Virus record (IMG/VR): IMGVR_UViG_3300050821_008386
Location: 62,001 to 126,000 of that record
Source: a virus
Reading direction: 5' to 3' (one strand)
Length of the DNA stretch: 64,000 nt
Shown piece by piece: positions 16,832 to 26,211 of this stretch. The position numbers were made by a program, and so were the translations under genes. The stretch's first letter is position 1. Each line of letters begins with the position of its first letter. Below the pieces are notes generated by a model that had not been told where the DNA came from, ran no database searches, and saw only the letters and a program-made list of their open reading frames with translations.

Positions 16832-19800
16832 TTAGGTTCCAGCGGAACGAATTTCAACAAAATGAACTTCAGCAATATCGGCCATGGTATCCGATCCAGA
16901 GGTTCCCAACCGATAAACGTTGACCACAAAGACGTCTCCGGCCGCTACGCTGTTCAGGTTGCCGGATGTCACCGCGACCGTGGAAATTGTCACCTGATCG
17001 ACCGTTCCCGTCGTAGCCGAGGTCACCGTATTGGCTGTGCCGAAACTGGTCGAAGCAATCGATGCGGCGGCGTTCAGGCGAGCAAACGCGACATCCCAAA
17101 CCACGTTGCCGGTCGTAGCCGTGTGCGCGCTCCAATGGATCAAAACGTTTACGCCGCTGCCAAGGTTGGCGTTGATCGGCATGGCGTCGATAAAGATCAT
17201 GTCCGTCCGAACCGACTGAGCGCAATCCAATACCGGAAGTCCGTAAGCGCCTCGGGTATTAAAGGCTGGGTAAGTGGTGGAAAACGGGATGTTATCCGAG
17301 GCTTTAAACCGACTGTAAGTGATTGTCGGGGTGGTCCAGGTCGCGTCACCGCGCAGATATTGATAGGTATTGTTCGGGGGCGTCGGGACGTATCCCACTG
17401 TGGTTGCGGTGGCGCTCGGGGGCGTCGCAAACGTAGCGTCACCTCTAAGGAAAGTGGTGACGTTATTGGGCGGCGTCGGGACGTATCCGGCAACCGTTGC
17501 TGTAGCGCTGGGAGGGGTGATAAACGTCGCGGCGCCAGAGAGAAATGTGGTGGTGTTATTCGGCGGGACAGGGATCATCCCGCTCGTTGTCGCGGTAGCC
17601 AGTCCCCCCACGCCTGCAGCATAAAACGCAGGTTGCTGGCTCGCAGTCGATCCGGCGTTATTGGTGTTCCCATTGTTCCTGATCGTGATCGAGGTGCCCG
17701 AATTGACCGCAGTCACTTCGCAAACGCCAAGTCCGGGAGCGTACAGCCCCATGTTCTGGCGCATGTTCGAGCTCGAATCGACTGTGACCGTCACCGTTCC
17801 GGCAACTGCAGGCCAGGTGAACGTTGCCGTCGAGATGGCAAGTGGCGGCCCTTGCACCCAAGAGGAATCGCCTCTTAACCATTTGTCCGTACCGTTGGAT
17901 GCCGGCAGAACCGGGACCAGACCGCTGACCGACGTGGTAGCAGGCCCGATAACGTCGGTACCGCCCGTGACGTGCGTCGCTTCGTGTAGTGGTGGCGCGG
18001 TCGGAATCGAGCCAAGACTTGAGTAAGCCAGTGTCCCGAATGCGCCCGTGCCCAAGAGGACTTTGGTAGCGTCATTAGGCGGGACTGGAAGCATACCGGA
18101 AGCGGTAGTGGTAGCCAGTGCGCCTGCAGTCCCTATGAAAATGCTGGTGCCCGAATTAACCGTTCCTGAAGTGGCGTTCCCGCTGTTTCCGTTATTCCTT
18201 AAAACGCAATGGGTAGAGTCAGCGATGCTCGTGACTTCCGCGACGCCGAAGGCAGGCACATAGACTGCGGCGCCGACCATCATCTGGCTGCTTGACCCGA
18301 CAAGGATCGAGCTAGTGGACGATCCTACCGCAGGCCAAGTGAAGTTGGCTCCCGCAGTAGTGGATGCGCCGCCGGGAGGTGTGGCAAACGTTCCATCCCC
18401 ACGCAAATAGGTCGAAGTACTGCCCGAACTGGTTCCCGGAACAAGCCCAGCCGTAGTCGTGCCTGACCAAGTCGGAACAGCGGCCCATGTCGCGTCACCG
18501 CGCAAAAACGTGGTAGTGGTGTTCGGAGGCAGAGGAACCAGACCGACGTTGCCCGCACCCGCAGAAACCTTGGCGACACCGGGCGACACCACAAAGACAA
18601 GGCAGGTCGGAATCGTGGTAACCGGGGCGGGATTGGTGATGTACCCCTGATTGGTCATCACCAGATGCGTGCCGTCCGTGACTGTGGTCACTTCCAGGTA
18701 GCAGCATGTGGCACCGCTGCCGGTCGCGAAAAAGAGCGTCATCCCGACATCCCAATTGGATGTGCTGGTGAACGTGACCGAAACCGTTGATCCTACCGCT
18801 GGTAAAGAAAACGATGCCGTAGTGGCATTGGAATCAGGTAGGAACGCCCACGAGTTATCCGCTCTGAGCCATTGCGTAGTCTGGCCTGTCGCCGGTAACC
18901 CGGCTACGATACCCGCCACGCCCGTGGATGCCAGAGCAAGTCCGCTCGGCGCTGACCATGTGCCGTCTGCTCTGAGGAAGTTGCTCGTCGATCCGGTCAG
19001 GGTCAGGAGCAATCCTGCGTTGCTACTGGTTGCCAGAGGGAAACTGTTCGAGGCAAACCAACCGCGTGTTCCGCCCGAACTGGTCCCGTAAACCATCGAG
19101 TTGCCGGGTGAAGCAGTGTCGTTGACCAGGTTGAGCGTCAGGTCAGCGTTGAGTTGTCCGCCCCCAGTCAGAGAATACTGGGTATTGACGTTCCGGGTCA
19201 GCGGAACGCCGGTAGTTGGAGGCGCAACCCATGAACCGTTAGCACAGAGAAACTGTGTTGAATTTCCGGTCGGAACAGGAGTGATACCCGCTCCGGTCGA
19301 GGTCATCACCGGGGGGCCGTTCAGATTGACTTGGCCTGCGTTGACCGTCGATGCCGCTGCGGTGTTCCCAGTCGCCCCGAGGTTAACCAGGACCGCAGTG
19401 GTGCCGTTAGCAATCGATTGGACCGTGTAATAATTGGTGACCGGCGTGGTATCGACAGTCGCGATACACATTCCGGCCTGTAGATTGGTCGTACTGAGGA
19501 ACGTGACCGAAACCGTGCCGGAAATAGCAGGCTGAGTGAATGAAGCGGAGATCGTCCAGTAAAACGGGATATTGACCCATGTGGCGTCGCCCCTGAGCCA
19601 TTGACTGGTGCCATTAGATGCCGGGAGAACAGGCGCGAGTCCCGCGACACTGGTCGATACCGCTGGGACAACAGCATACGTTCCGTCGCCACGGAAGAAG
19701 TGCGCCGTGTTCCCGTCATAAGCCGTGATCAGGCCGGGAGTTGATCCAGTGACATTCGGAACCACTGTCCACGTTGCGTCGCCACGAAGGAATTTAGCGG

Positions 19801-22800
19801 TCGGGGCTGAAGACGGGAGAACCGGAACCAGACCTGTCCTGACGCCAGCGACTACCGGGATTGTATCGGTGCCGTTATCGAGGTGAGTCGCTTCATGTCC
19901 GCTCGGAGTGAACGTGCTCGGGACACCGGTCAACTGCGAGTAAGCGATCGAGAGACTGGAAATCAGCGCAAACGCGTTGAGTCCATTCGCGTAATAAGTC
20001 GCTCCTGCGGAGGCCGGGAGTTGCGCCAGAAGTCCCGCAGCGCTGGTTGTGGCGAGGCCTGGCCCGCTCGGTGTCGTTGCCCATGTTCCGTCCGCGCGTA
20101 AAAAGAACGTTGTCCCGACACCATTGGAACCGGGAACCAATCCGCTCGTAGTGGTCGAAGTCGAGAAGTTGGAAATTGGATCAGCGCCCGTACTGATGTG
20201 GCTGGAGGCATGCGCGCTCGGAGCGAATGTCATAGGCAGGCCGGACAGAGACGCATAAGCGATCTGTGCCGATAACGTCGACATCAACACCCACGTGTTA
20301 TCGCCTCTCAAGACGGATGTCGCCTGATTAGTTGCCGGAAGGCCCGCGACTGCGCCTGCGGTGCCCGTAGTTGCTAATGCGCCGACCGCCGGGACTGCCC
20401 AAGTCGCATCCCCCCTCAAAAACTGAGTTGTGCCACCGGGCGCTGAAGGCGCGTATCCGACCGCTCCAACGGTGACCGTTGGCGGAATCGAGAACGTGCC
20501 ATCTGAACGCAGGAAATTGATCGTGTCATTGAGACTGGCTGGAACAAAACCGGGTTTACCGCCGGCAGCAACTCCGGGTCCAGCAAGAGTGACAGCGGAT
20601 GACGTGGCGAATGTGACTGATCCCGTGGTCGAAAAAGCGTATCCGCGATTGTTGAGGACCGCATGAATCCCGTCGCCATTGACCGAGATGACCTCAAGGA
20701 ACGCCTGGTTCGGCGGAACGTTGCTGTCTTCCACCACGATCGTGGATCCGACAGTCATCCCCACGTTAGTGACAAAAGCTACGTTAACAGTGGCGCCGAC
20801 ACCCGGCAGAACAAAGGTGCCGTTCGTCTCCCAACTGTAAGAGAGCGGCAACCAACCCCTGTTTCCAGTAGCGTCAGTCGAATAAAACCTGAAGGGGCCC
20901 GGATTAAGCTGGTCCGAAACCAGTTGGACCGGAGAACCAACCGAACCTGTGCCCGAAACGGAGTATTGCGTCGTGACAGTGCTTAACCCGCCCGCGCCCG
21001 GAGGCACTTGCCATGAACCTTGACCGTTCAAAAACAGGTTCGAATTATTGGGCAGCGTAGGAACGAACCCAGCGGACGTCCCCGCAGCAACTCCCGGCCC
21101 GATAATGAACGCTTGCCCACCCGGTATTTGCGTTCCGGGCGCGGGATTGGTCTGATACCCCTGATTAGTGAGATTGACCAGACCGACCCCGATCCCAGTC
21201 ACCTCCATGAAACATTCAGTCGAATTATCCGACCCTTGAACGCCCATGAAGAGCGTCATCCCCAGATCGAGAATCACCGTGCTGTTGACCGGGACATTGG
21301 TCACCGCTGAACCGACAGCAGGCATCGTGAACGGCGATGAAATAAGGATGCTGTTTAAAGGTAATTCCCATGAATTATCTCCGCGCAACCAGTAGTTGGT
21401 GGCAGCAGAACTCGGCAACCCGGCGAGATAACCTGATGTACCGCTGGAAGCTAGAAGCGGAGTAGCGAAATTACCGTCGCCTCGAAGGAACACCGCAGCG
21501 CTTCCTCCGCTATTTGCTGGAACTAATCCCGCTGTCGTGGTCCCGCTGAATACAGGCACGCCCGTGATCTGGGTAAAAGCGATAGAGAGCGCACTGATCA
21601 GTTGCCATGTATCGTCGCCTCTCAGGTAATAAGACGCCTGAGACGACGATTGCAGCGCGGGAATGATGCCGCCAGAACTGGTGGTCGCAAGCTGCGCGGA
21701 CGGCGGCGCGGCCCATCCACCATCTGCCCGCAGGAAATTGACTGTACCGCCTCCGCTTAACGGCGCATAGCCCGGTGTCGTCGCGGTGAATGCTGGAGGG
21801 GTAATGAAGGTCGCTGCACCCGAGAGGAACACTGCGGCGCTGCCTGTAGGTGTAGGAACTAATCCAGCAACCGATGATGTTGCTTGCGGCATCGATACGG
21901 AAGCGAACCAACCGCGTGTTCCACCAGAATTAGTGCCGTAGAAAGAGGATGCGGCAGGTGTGGTCTGGTCGTTGACCAGATTAAAGGTCCGCGGCGCGCT
22001 CAGATCGCCACCGCCCGCGATCGATTGTTGGCCGGTCAAGGTTTCGGTATGCAGAACGTCACCGGAACCTGTGGGTGTCGTCCATGTGCCCGAAGAATTG
22101 AGATAGGTGCCCGCAGATCCGGCTACCGGCACCAACCCGGTCGAGGACGATGTAAAGACCGGAATCAGGTCAGTCGCTGTTCCTCCACTGATATGAGTGG
22201 TGGCGTGCGCGGTCGGAGTAAAGGTTGTCGGTACTCCTGAGATACTGGAATAAGGGACCGAAATCCAAGTGCCGGAACCGCTTAAAAACGTCGTAAGATT
22301 GCCAGGAAACGGCGCGACAATGCCCGCAACTGTAGTGCTGACCGCCGGGAGTTGCTGGAATGTGGCGTCACCGCGCAACCAGAAGCTCGTGTTGTTATTG
22401 GGTGCCGGAAGAAGTCCGCTAGTCGTCCCGGTCGCGACCGGTATCGAGGCCCAACTAGCGTCGCCACGTAAGAAATTGGTGGTCGGAGATACCGTTGGCA
22501 AAACAGGGACAAGACCGTTCTGAGAAGTCGTTGGCGGACCAATCGGGTCACTGCCGCCGGCGCGATGCGTCGCAGCGTGCGCGCTCGGCGTAAACGAAGT
22601 AGGAATCGTTCCCGACGCGATCTGACTCCACGTGATCGACAGAGTCGAAAGAAGCGTCCAGGCGTTTGCCCCATTGAGGTAATACGTCGCTCCGGCAGTC
22701 GCTGGCAACTGCGCCACGGCTCCTATCGAAGAGGTGGTGACCACTGAACCCGCAGGTGCCGCATAAACGCCGTCTGCTCGCAGGAAATTGGCGGTGCCAC

Positions 22801-23875
22801 CTGCGCTGGTCGGAACTAATCCGGCAGAACTGCCAGCGAAAATCGGCACACCAGTGATCTGGCTATAAGTCAGGGATAATCCGCTGATCAGATGCGGTTC
22901 ATTGTCGCCGCCCCAGTAATAGGTGATCTGGTTGGTCGACGGCAACTGGTTCATCAACCCAGCGCCTGAACTTGAGGCAACGCCACCGCCGCCGGGAGGA
23001 ACGTTCCATGTCCCGTCCGCCCGCAGATAAGCTGAACTGCCACCGGGCGATCCCGGCACTAACCCGGAAGTTGCTCCTGAAATTGCGAAGTTAGGAATGA
23101 CATCCGTTCCACCTGTGACGTGAGTGCTTTCGTGCGGACTCGGAGCGAATGTGGCCGGAATCGACGCGAGTTGCGAGTAGACCGGTTGAGCGAATGATCC
23201 GTCTCCACGATAGAACGTAAGCGCGTTATTCGGTAACTGAGGCGATAAGCCCGGAGCGGTGATACTGGCGATCGGGATGGGATTCCACGTGGCGTCGCCA
23301 CGCAGGAAATAAGTCGGTTGATTGGCAGCAACCGGGAGGACGGGCACTAACCCGTTGGTCGAGGTTGTCGGGGGCCCGATCGGATCGCTACCGCTGGTTC
23401 GGTGCGTGGCGGCATGCGGACTTGGCGGGAAACTCAGAGGAATAGCAGTCAATTGCGCCCATCCGATCGACAGTCCGCTGGTCAATTGCCAGGAACCGTC
23501 GCCGCGGAGGTAATAAGAAAATCCTGAACTCCCCGGCAAAATAGGGACTAAACCCGCTACCGTGGTCGTGACCACGCCGTAGACCTGGCCGGGAGGTGCA
23601 GCGAACGTCCCATCTGCTCTCAGGAATAAAGCCGTGCCACCCGGCAGAGAAGTGATTCCAGTATAGGGAACCTGAGTGGCAACAAGAGCTTTATCGACGT
23701 ATCCGGCGCCGGGATTAATCGTCGCGAAAACGCTCTGCATCATATCGCCGTTTCCGCCTCCACCGCCGGAATTGGTGATCGTGATGACGCCTAATGCCGC
23801 AAGATTGAAAGTAGCGACTTCAGTCTGCGTCAAAGGGACAAGTGCAAGATTGTCTACGACTTGGACTGTAGGCAT
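16832..23875 (-). CDS. Giant tail fibre with FLRGDxTW repeats
   Basis: A 2347-residue protein. By eye about 36 units of the type GLVPxLPxxxxTxFLRGDxTW (variants FLRADGTW, WLRGDNSW, YLNGANAW) run from near the N-terminus to about residue 2190. Interspersed are DPI/ThHxxGGTD segments (HATTHISGGTATDLIP) and six copies of an about 80-residue beta domain (FxxPAVGxTVxV then a NxGxxxN loop), located near 21.3, 20.8, 19.5, 18.8, 18.3 and 17.8 kb. The final about 160 residues form a distinct globular beta-rich domain. This architecture fits a long trimeric fibre shaft with a C-terminal receptor-binding tip. One uninterrupted frame of 7 kb argues against decay. Confidence 0.85.
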   Translation of the reverse strand: MPTVQVVDNLALVPLTQTEVATFNLAALGVITITNSGGGGGNGDMMQSVFATINPGAGYVDKALVATQVPYTGITSLPGGTALFLRADGTFAAPPGQVYGVVTTTVAGLVPILPGSSGFSYYLRGDGSWQLTSGLSIGWAQLTAIPLSFPPSPHAATHRTSGSDPIGPPTTSTNGLVPVLPVAANQPTYFLRGDATWNPIPIASITAPGLSPQLPNNALTFYRGDGSFAQPVYSQLASIPATFAPSPHESTHVTGGTDVIPNFAISGATSGLVPGSPGGSSAYLRADGTWNVPPGGGGVASSSGAGLMNQLPSTNQITYYWGGDNEPHLISGLSLTYSQITGVPIFAGSSAGLVPTSAGGTANFLRADGVYAAPAGSVVTTSSIGAVAQLPATAGATYYLNGANAWTLLSTLSITWSQIASGTIPTSFTPSAHAATHRAGGSDPIGPPTTSQNGLVPVLPTVSPTTNFLRGDASWASIPVATGTTSGLLPAPNNNTSFWLRGDATFQQLPAVSTTVAGIVAPFPGNLTTFLSGSGTWISVPYSSISGVPTTFTPTAHATTHISGGTATDLIPVFTSSSTGLVPVAGSAGTYLNSSGTWTTPTGSGDVLHTETLTGQQSIAGGGDLSAPRTFNLVNDQTTPAASSFYGTNSGGTRGWFASVSMPQATSSVAGLVPTPTGSAAVFLSGAATFITPPAFTATTPGYAPLSGGGTVNFLRADGGWAAPPSAQLATTSSGGIIPALQSSSQASYYLRGDDTWQLISALSIAFTQITGVPVFSGTTTAGLVPANSGGSAAVFLRGDGNFATPLLASSGTSGYLAGLPSSAATNYWLRGDNSWELPLNSILISSPFTMPAVGSAVTNVPVNSTVILDLGMTLFMGVQGSDNSTECFMEVTGIGVGLVNLTNQGYQTNPAPGTQIPGGQAFIIGPGVAAGTSAGFVPTLPNNSNLFLNGQGSWQVPPGAGGLSTVTTQYSVSGTGSVGSPVQLVSDQLNPGPFRFYSTDATGNRGWLPLSYSWETNGTFVLPGVGATVNVAFVTNVGMTVGSTIVVEDSNVPPNQAFLEVISVNGDGIHAVLNNRGYAFSTTGSVTFATSSAVTLAGPGVAAGGKPGFVPASLNDTINFLRSDGTFSIPPTVTVGAVGYAPSAPGGTTQFLRGDATWAVPAVGALATTGTAGAVAGLPATNQATSVLRGDNTWVLMSTLSAQIAYASLSGLPMTFAPSAHASSHISTGADPISNFSTSTTTSGLVPGSNGVGTTFFLRADGTWATTPSGPGLATTSAAGLLAQLPASAGATYYANGLNAFALISSLSIAYSQLTGVPSTFTPSGHEATHLDNGTDTIPVVAGVRTGLVPVLPSSAPTAKFLRGDATWTVVPNVTGSTPGLITAYDGNTAHFFRGDGTYAVVPAVSTSVAGLAPVLPASNGTSQWLRGDATWVNIPFYWTISASFTQPAISGTVSVTFLSTTNLQAGMCIATVDTTPVTNYYTVQSIANGTTAVLVNLGATGNTAAASTVNAGQVNLNGPPVMTSTGAGITPVPTGNSTQFLCANGSWVAPPTTGVPLTRNVNTQYSLTGGGQLNADLTLNLVNDTASPGNSMVYGTSSGGTRGWFASNSFPLATSSNAGLLLTLTGSTSNFLRADGTWSAPSGLALASTGVAGIVAGLPATGQTTQWLRADNSWAFLPDSNATTASFSLPAVGSTVSVTFTSTSNWDVGMTLFFATGSGATCCYLEVTTVTDGTHLVMTNQGYITNPAPVTTIPTCLVFVVSPGVAKVSAGAGNVGLVPLPPNTTTTFLRGDATWAAVPTWSGTTTAGLVPGTSSGSTSTYLRGDGTFATPPGGASTTAGANFTWPAVGSSTSSILVGSSSQMMVGAAVYVPAFGVAEVTSIADSTHCVLRNNGNSGNATSGTVNSGTSIFIGTAGALATTTASGMLPVPPNDATKVLLGTGAFGTLAYSSLGSIPTAPPLHEATHVTGGTDVIGPATTSVSGLVPVLPASNGTDKWLRGDSSWVQGPPLAISTATFTWPAVAGTVTVTVDSSSNMRQNMGLYAPGLGVCEVTAVNSGTSITIRNNGNTNNAGSTASQQPAFYAAGVGGLATATTSGMIPVPPNNTTTFLSGAATFITPPSATATVAGYVPTPPNNVTTFLRGDATFATPPSATATTVGYVPTPPNNTYQYLRGDATWTTPTITYSRFKASDNIPFSTTYPAFNTRGAYGLPVLDCAQSVRTDMIFIDAMPINANLGSGVNVLIHWSAHTATTGNVVWDVAFARLNAAASIASTSFGTANTVTSATTGTVDQVTISTVAVTSGNLNSVAAGDVFVVNVYRLGTSGSDTMADIAEVHFVEIRSAGT

Positions 23876-24502
23876 TTATGGGTCTGGTAAAATTTGGAGT
23901 TCGCCGTGAAGACAGGTGACGAGATAAGGGCCCGGTGAAGGGTCAGATGTCGCGTATCGGACGTAAAACGGATAGAGTCCGACAGGCACACTGGTGATCG
24001 AGGAGGGAATGATCATGACCGTCTGACCTACCTGCCCGAGTTGATAAACGTTGGATCCTTGCGCCACTGTTCCAGTGGACAGATTTCCTTCCAGCCCTGC
24101 GTTCTGGATCACCGCGTTAAACCCGTCTGTCACCGAGACGATGGTATAAACCCCTGCGCCAGTGATAAAAAGTTGCTGGCCTGCGTTGAATTGTCCGGTC
24201 GACATGAACGTTGCCGACACCGAAGCGTTAAATGCCGGGATCGTAATGCCGGGAGTAGCCACCTGCGTAATCGGCGTACCCGTCGATGGTGCCTGAATAG
24301 TCCAGGTCACCGTTTGCGTTCCTGCCGGCAGCGTTACGCTAAAGGTGAAGGTCCATCCCGCTATGTTGATCGGTTGCCCGTTCAACGTTAGCGTGATCAA
24401 CGTCGCCTTAACGTCGCCTTGTCGCCTTTGCAGGATCGTAAACGGCAAGTCGGTAGGCAACGTCGTCGGAGACGGAATCGTTGCGCCGTAAGGGTAACTC
24501 AC
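23876..24502 (-). CDS. Fibre-associated / baseplate-type protein
   Basis: A 208-residue protein with a GTG start that overlaps the upstream TGA (GTGA at 24502-24499). The N-terminal part (TILQRRQGDVKATLITL, INIAGWTFTFSVTLP) resembles the first domain of phage upper-baseplate or fibre-holder proteins that describe a polymer-like beta fold. The middle holds a copy of the about 80-residue domain repeated in the giant fibre (ITIPAFNASVSATFMSTGQF, VTDGFNAVIQNAGLEGN). It ends with LYPFYVRYATSD and VTCLHGELQI. Likely anchors the giant fibre to the tail; inferred from adjacency and the shared domain. Confidence 0.6.
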   Translation of the reverse strand: MSYPYGATIPSPTTLPTDLPFTILQRRQGDVKATLITLTLNGQPINIAGWTFTFSVTLPAGTQTVTWTIQAPSTGTPITQVATPGITIPAFNASVSATFMSTGQFNAGQQLFITGAGVYTIVSVTDGFNAVIQNAGLEGNLSTGTVAQGSNVYQLGQVGQTVMIIPSSITSVPVGLYPFYVRYATSDPSPGPYLVTCLHGELQILPDP

Positions 24503-24939
24503 AATTTAAAGAGGTGATTAGCTCCCGTATCGATGTTGATCGTGATATTCGATCCGTTGGAAGTAACCGGCAGACCGGTCGCATTCGCCGAATCGATGTA
24601 GGCAATCAGGTTCGAGGTCGCCGCAACCGTGGTGTTGCGAACGATGACCACCGCGTTGACCACGAACCCGCTGGTGACCGCCGTAAAAACAATCGACGCG
24701 CAACTGGCGACGCCAGCTGCCGCTGTCTTACTGGTCAAAGCAACCAGCGACGGTGCCGCAATCGCTCCAGTGGGAATGATTGAGTAAAACTGGTCTGTCC
24801 CAGAAGCCACCGTGTACGAGGACGACACAAGCGTAGCGGCAATCGTACTGGTCAGCCAATCGATCGCCCCGCCAGAACCGCCCGAACCGCTCGCGCTTAA
24901 GAAGGCGTTCCGGCCTAGGTCATAGAGAAATGTTGCCAT
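24499..24939 (-). CDS. Small tail/virion protein
   Basis: A 146-residue protein beginning MATFLYDLGRNAFLSASGSG. It has alternating small-hydrophobic strands (VVIVRNTTVAATSNLIAYID) consistent with a beta fold. It is the first gene of the minus-strand fibre operon, just upstream of the fibre-holder-like gene. Proteins with a similar N-terminus (short FLYDLGRNAFL-type opening) occur in phage structural blocks, but I cannot name a function. A promoter must lie in 24940-25030 or further upstream; I see no convincing minus-strand box. Confidence 0.6.
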   Translation of the reverse strand: MATFLYDLGRNAFLSASGSGGSGGAIDWLTSTIAATLVSSSYTVASGTDQFYSIIPTGAIAAPSLVALTSKTAAAGVASCASIVFTAVTSGFVVNAVVIVRNTTVAATSNLIAYIDSANATGLPVTSNGSNITINIDTGANHLFKL

Positions 24940-24995
24940 AATTTAGGTTGGGACTTGTTCGAATAATGATATTAGCAGGAATATGCGAAACAGCA

Positions 24996-25023
24996 TTGTT
25001 GTAATTACGCGTTCGCGTATACT
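24996..25023 (+). promoter_or_regulatory. Candidate sigma70-type promoter of the endonuclease gene
   Basis: TTGTTG at 24996-25001 and TATACT at 25018-25023 are separated by 16 bp. The predicted start point falls at or beside the first ATG at 25030, so the message would be leaderless or start at the in-frame ATG at 25039. This matches an inserted gene carrying its own promoter. Confidence 0.4.
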
Positions 25024-25029
25024 TACAGC

Positions 25030-25869
25030 ATGCAAGACATGACAGGACAGAAATTCGGAAAATGGACCGTTCTTCACAGGACTGAAGAGGTGTCCACAGA
25101 TAAGAGAACTTATTGGATATGCGAGTGCGGAGGATGCGGAAGGAAGTTCCGAGTGGATGGGCATAATCTCAGGTCCGGTTCCACTACGCAGTGTCGATAT
25201 TGCGGGTACGCCTCCATCCGTGGAAGGAAGGACGCAGTTCGTCCCAACTTGGTGGGGAAACGCTTTAATATGCTGACCGTACTCAGCAGAGCGGATAACA
25301 TCGGATCGCATCCCGCTTGGCGTGTGAAATGCGAACGCTGTGGCACTGAGAAAGTTATTAGAGAACAGGCCATTACGAGCCTTAGAACCAAGAGTTGCGG
25401 ATGCTATCAAAAGCAGGGGCAAATAGAGGCCCACACAAAGCACGGAATGGCACGGTCTAGGGAATACGGTATCTGGCGCAGCATGAGGAAACGATGCCAA
25501 GACCCAAAGCATCCATCCTACGAAGGATATGGCGGCAGAGGCATAAGAGTATGCGAGAGATGGGATAAGTCGTTTGCAGACTTTATAGCGGATGTAGGCA
25601 GAGCACCCTCGAAACATCATCAACTCCACAGGAAGGAGAACAATGGGAATTATGAACCGAATAACTGGGAATGGAGCACTCGCACGGACAATATGCGCAA
25701 CCGTAGAAATACCCGATACATCGAAGTCGCTGGGAAAAAGCTTCCGCTTATTACCTTCTGTGAGTCTATCGGAATCTCCGTTAAGGCAGTCGCGTATCAT
25801 CTGGATAATGGAAAATCATTAGCGGAGGCAATAGCAATAATACGTCCTGTGACTACGGAGGTGATATGA
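25030..25869 (+). CDS. Homing-type phage endonuclease (HNH-like, zinc-binding N-terminus)
   Basis: A 279-residue protein. The N-terminal half has two GxxFxxxTVL modules, each followed by cysteine pairs (CECGGCGRKF, QCRYCGY, CERCGTEK, SCGCYQ), as in predicted zinc-binding repeats of phage endonucleases. The C-terminal half carries the widespread signature HGMARSREYGIWRSMRKRC, GYGGRGIRVCERW, FADFIADVG, then HQLHRKENNGNYEPNNWEW, which resembles an HNH-type nuclease core. Such genes are usually selfish free-standing nucleases cutting related phages. It lies opposite to the flanking late genes, with its own promoter and a terminator downstream. Base composition is visibly more AT- and purine-rich than the neighbours. 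Confidence 0.8.
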   Translation: MQDMTGQKFGKWTVLHRTEEVSTDKRTYWICECGGCGRKFRVDGHNLRSGSTTQCRYCGYASIRGRKDAVRPNLVGKRFNMLTVLSRADNIGSHPAWRVKCERCGTEKVIREQAITSLRTKSCGCYQKQGQIEAHTKHGMARSREYGIWRSMRKRCQDPKHPSYEGYGGRGIRVCERWDKSFADFIADVGRAPSKHHQLHRKENNGNYEPNNWEWSTRTDNMRNRRNTRYIEVAGKKLPLITFCESIGISVKAVAYHLDNGKSLAEAIAIIRPVTTEVI

Positions 25870-26144
25870 ACCTCTGTACTAAAAAAATCGCATGTCCTAA
25901 ATGCGGAGAAAAGCGAACTAAGGATGGTCAAGATCCCTGCATAGCTAATCTTCCGGGAGTGATAAATGCATGTTGCGGACATGGGGTTAAAGAAGGATAC
26001 GTGATGTTCGATAACGGGATAGTGATTAGAGGAATATTTGAAAGAGATCACTTTAAGGACCACGTTTTTAACCGAGATCTGAGGGAAAACGGATTCTTAG
26101 GTATCGAGTCGCAAGATCCAAAGAATAGGTTACTGAAACAGTAG
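25866..26144 (+). CDS. Hypothetical zinc-ribbon-like small protein
   Basis: A 92-residue protein whose ATG overlaps the endonuclease TGA (ATGA). It starts with a CxxC pair (IACPKCGEKRTKDG) and has further cysteines in NACCGHG, suggesting a small zinc ribbon. A GYVMFDNGIVIRGIFERDHF stretch reads like a beta hairpin. It is probably translated with the endonuclease and may assist or regulate it, or be an independent phage small protein. No family named. Confidence 0.55.
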   Translation: MNLCTKKIACPKCGEKRTKDGQDPCIANLPGVINACCGHGVKEGYVMFDNGIVIRGIFERDHFKDHVFNRDLRENGFLGIESQDPKNRLLKQ

Positions 26145-26167
26145 ACATCTTCTACTTCCTGCATCTT

Positions 26168-26199
26168 AAAAGGGAGAGCCTGATATAGCTCTCCCTTTT
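26168..26199. terminator. Bidirectional rho-independent terminator
   Basis: A perfect 12-bp stem (AAAAGGGAGAGC at 26168-26179 with its complement at 26188-26199) around an 8-nt loop, with an A-run on the left and a T-run on the right. It sits between converging genes, so it can end transcription from both sides. Confidence 0.9.
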
Positions 26200-26211
26200 T
26201 TGTTCAATCCA

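Noticed and set aside
16862-17878. 338-residue plus-strand reading frame opposite the giant fibre
   Set aside because: It is a long mirror frame caused by low stop density in a repetitive, GC-rich gene; Arg/Gly-rich product without domain.
16832-23875. Dense nucleotide repeats as a possible CRISPR array
   Set aside because: Repeats are imperfect, in frame, and encode FLRGDxTW protein repeats; no uniform spacers.
24943-25800. 285-residue minus-strand reading frame
   Set aside because: It is antisense to the endonuclease gene, which has clear domain motifs and its own promoter; the reverse product has no recognisable pattern.
26145-26211. Attachment-site or small RNA in the convergent gap
   Set aside because: The gap is explained by the perfect terminator hairpin; nothing else is visible.
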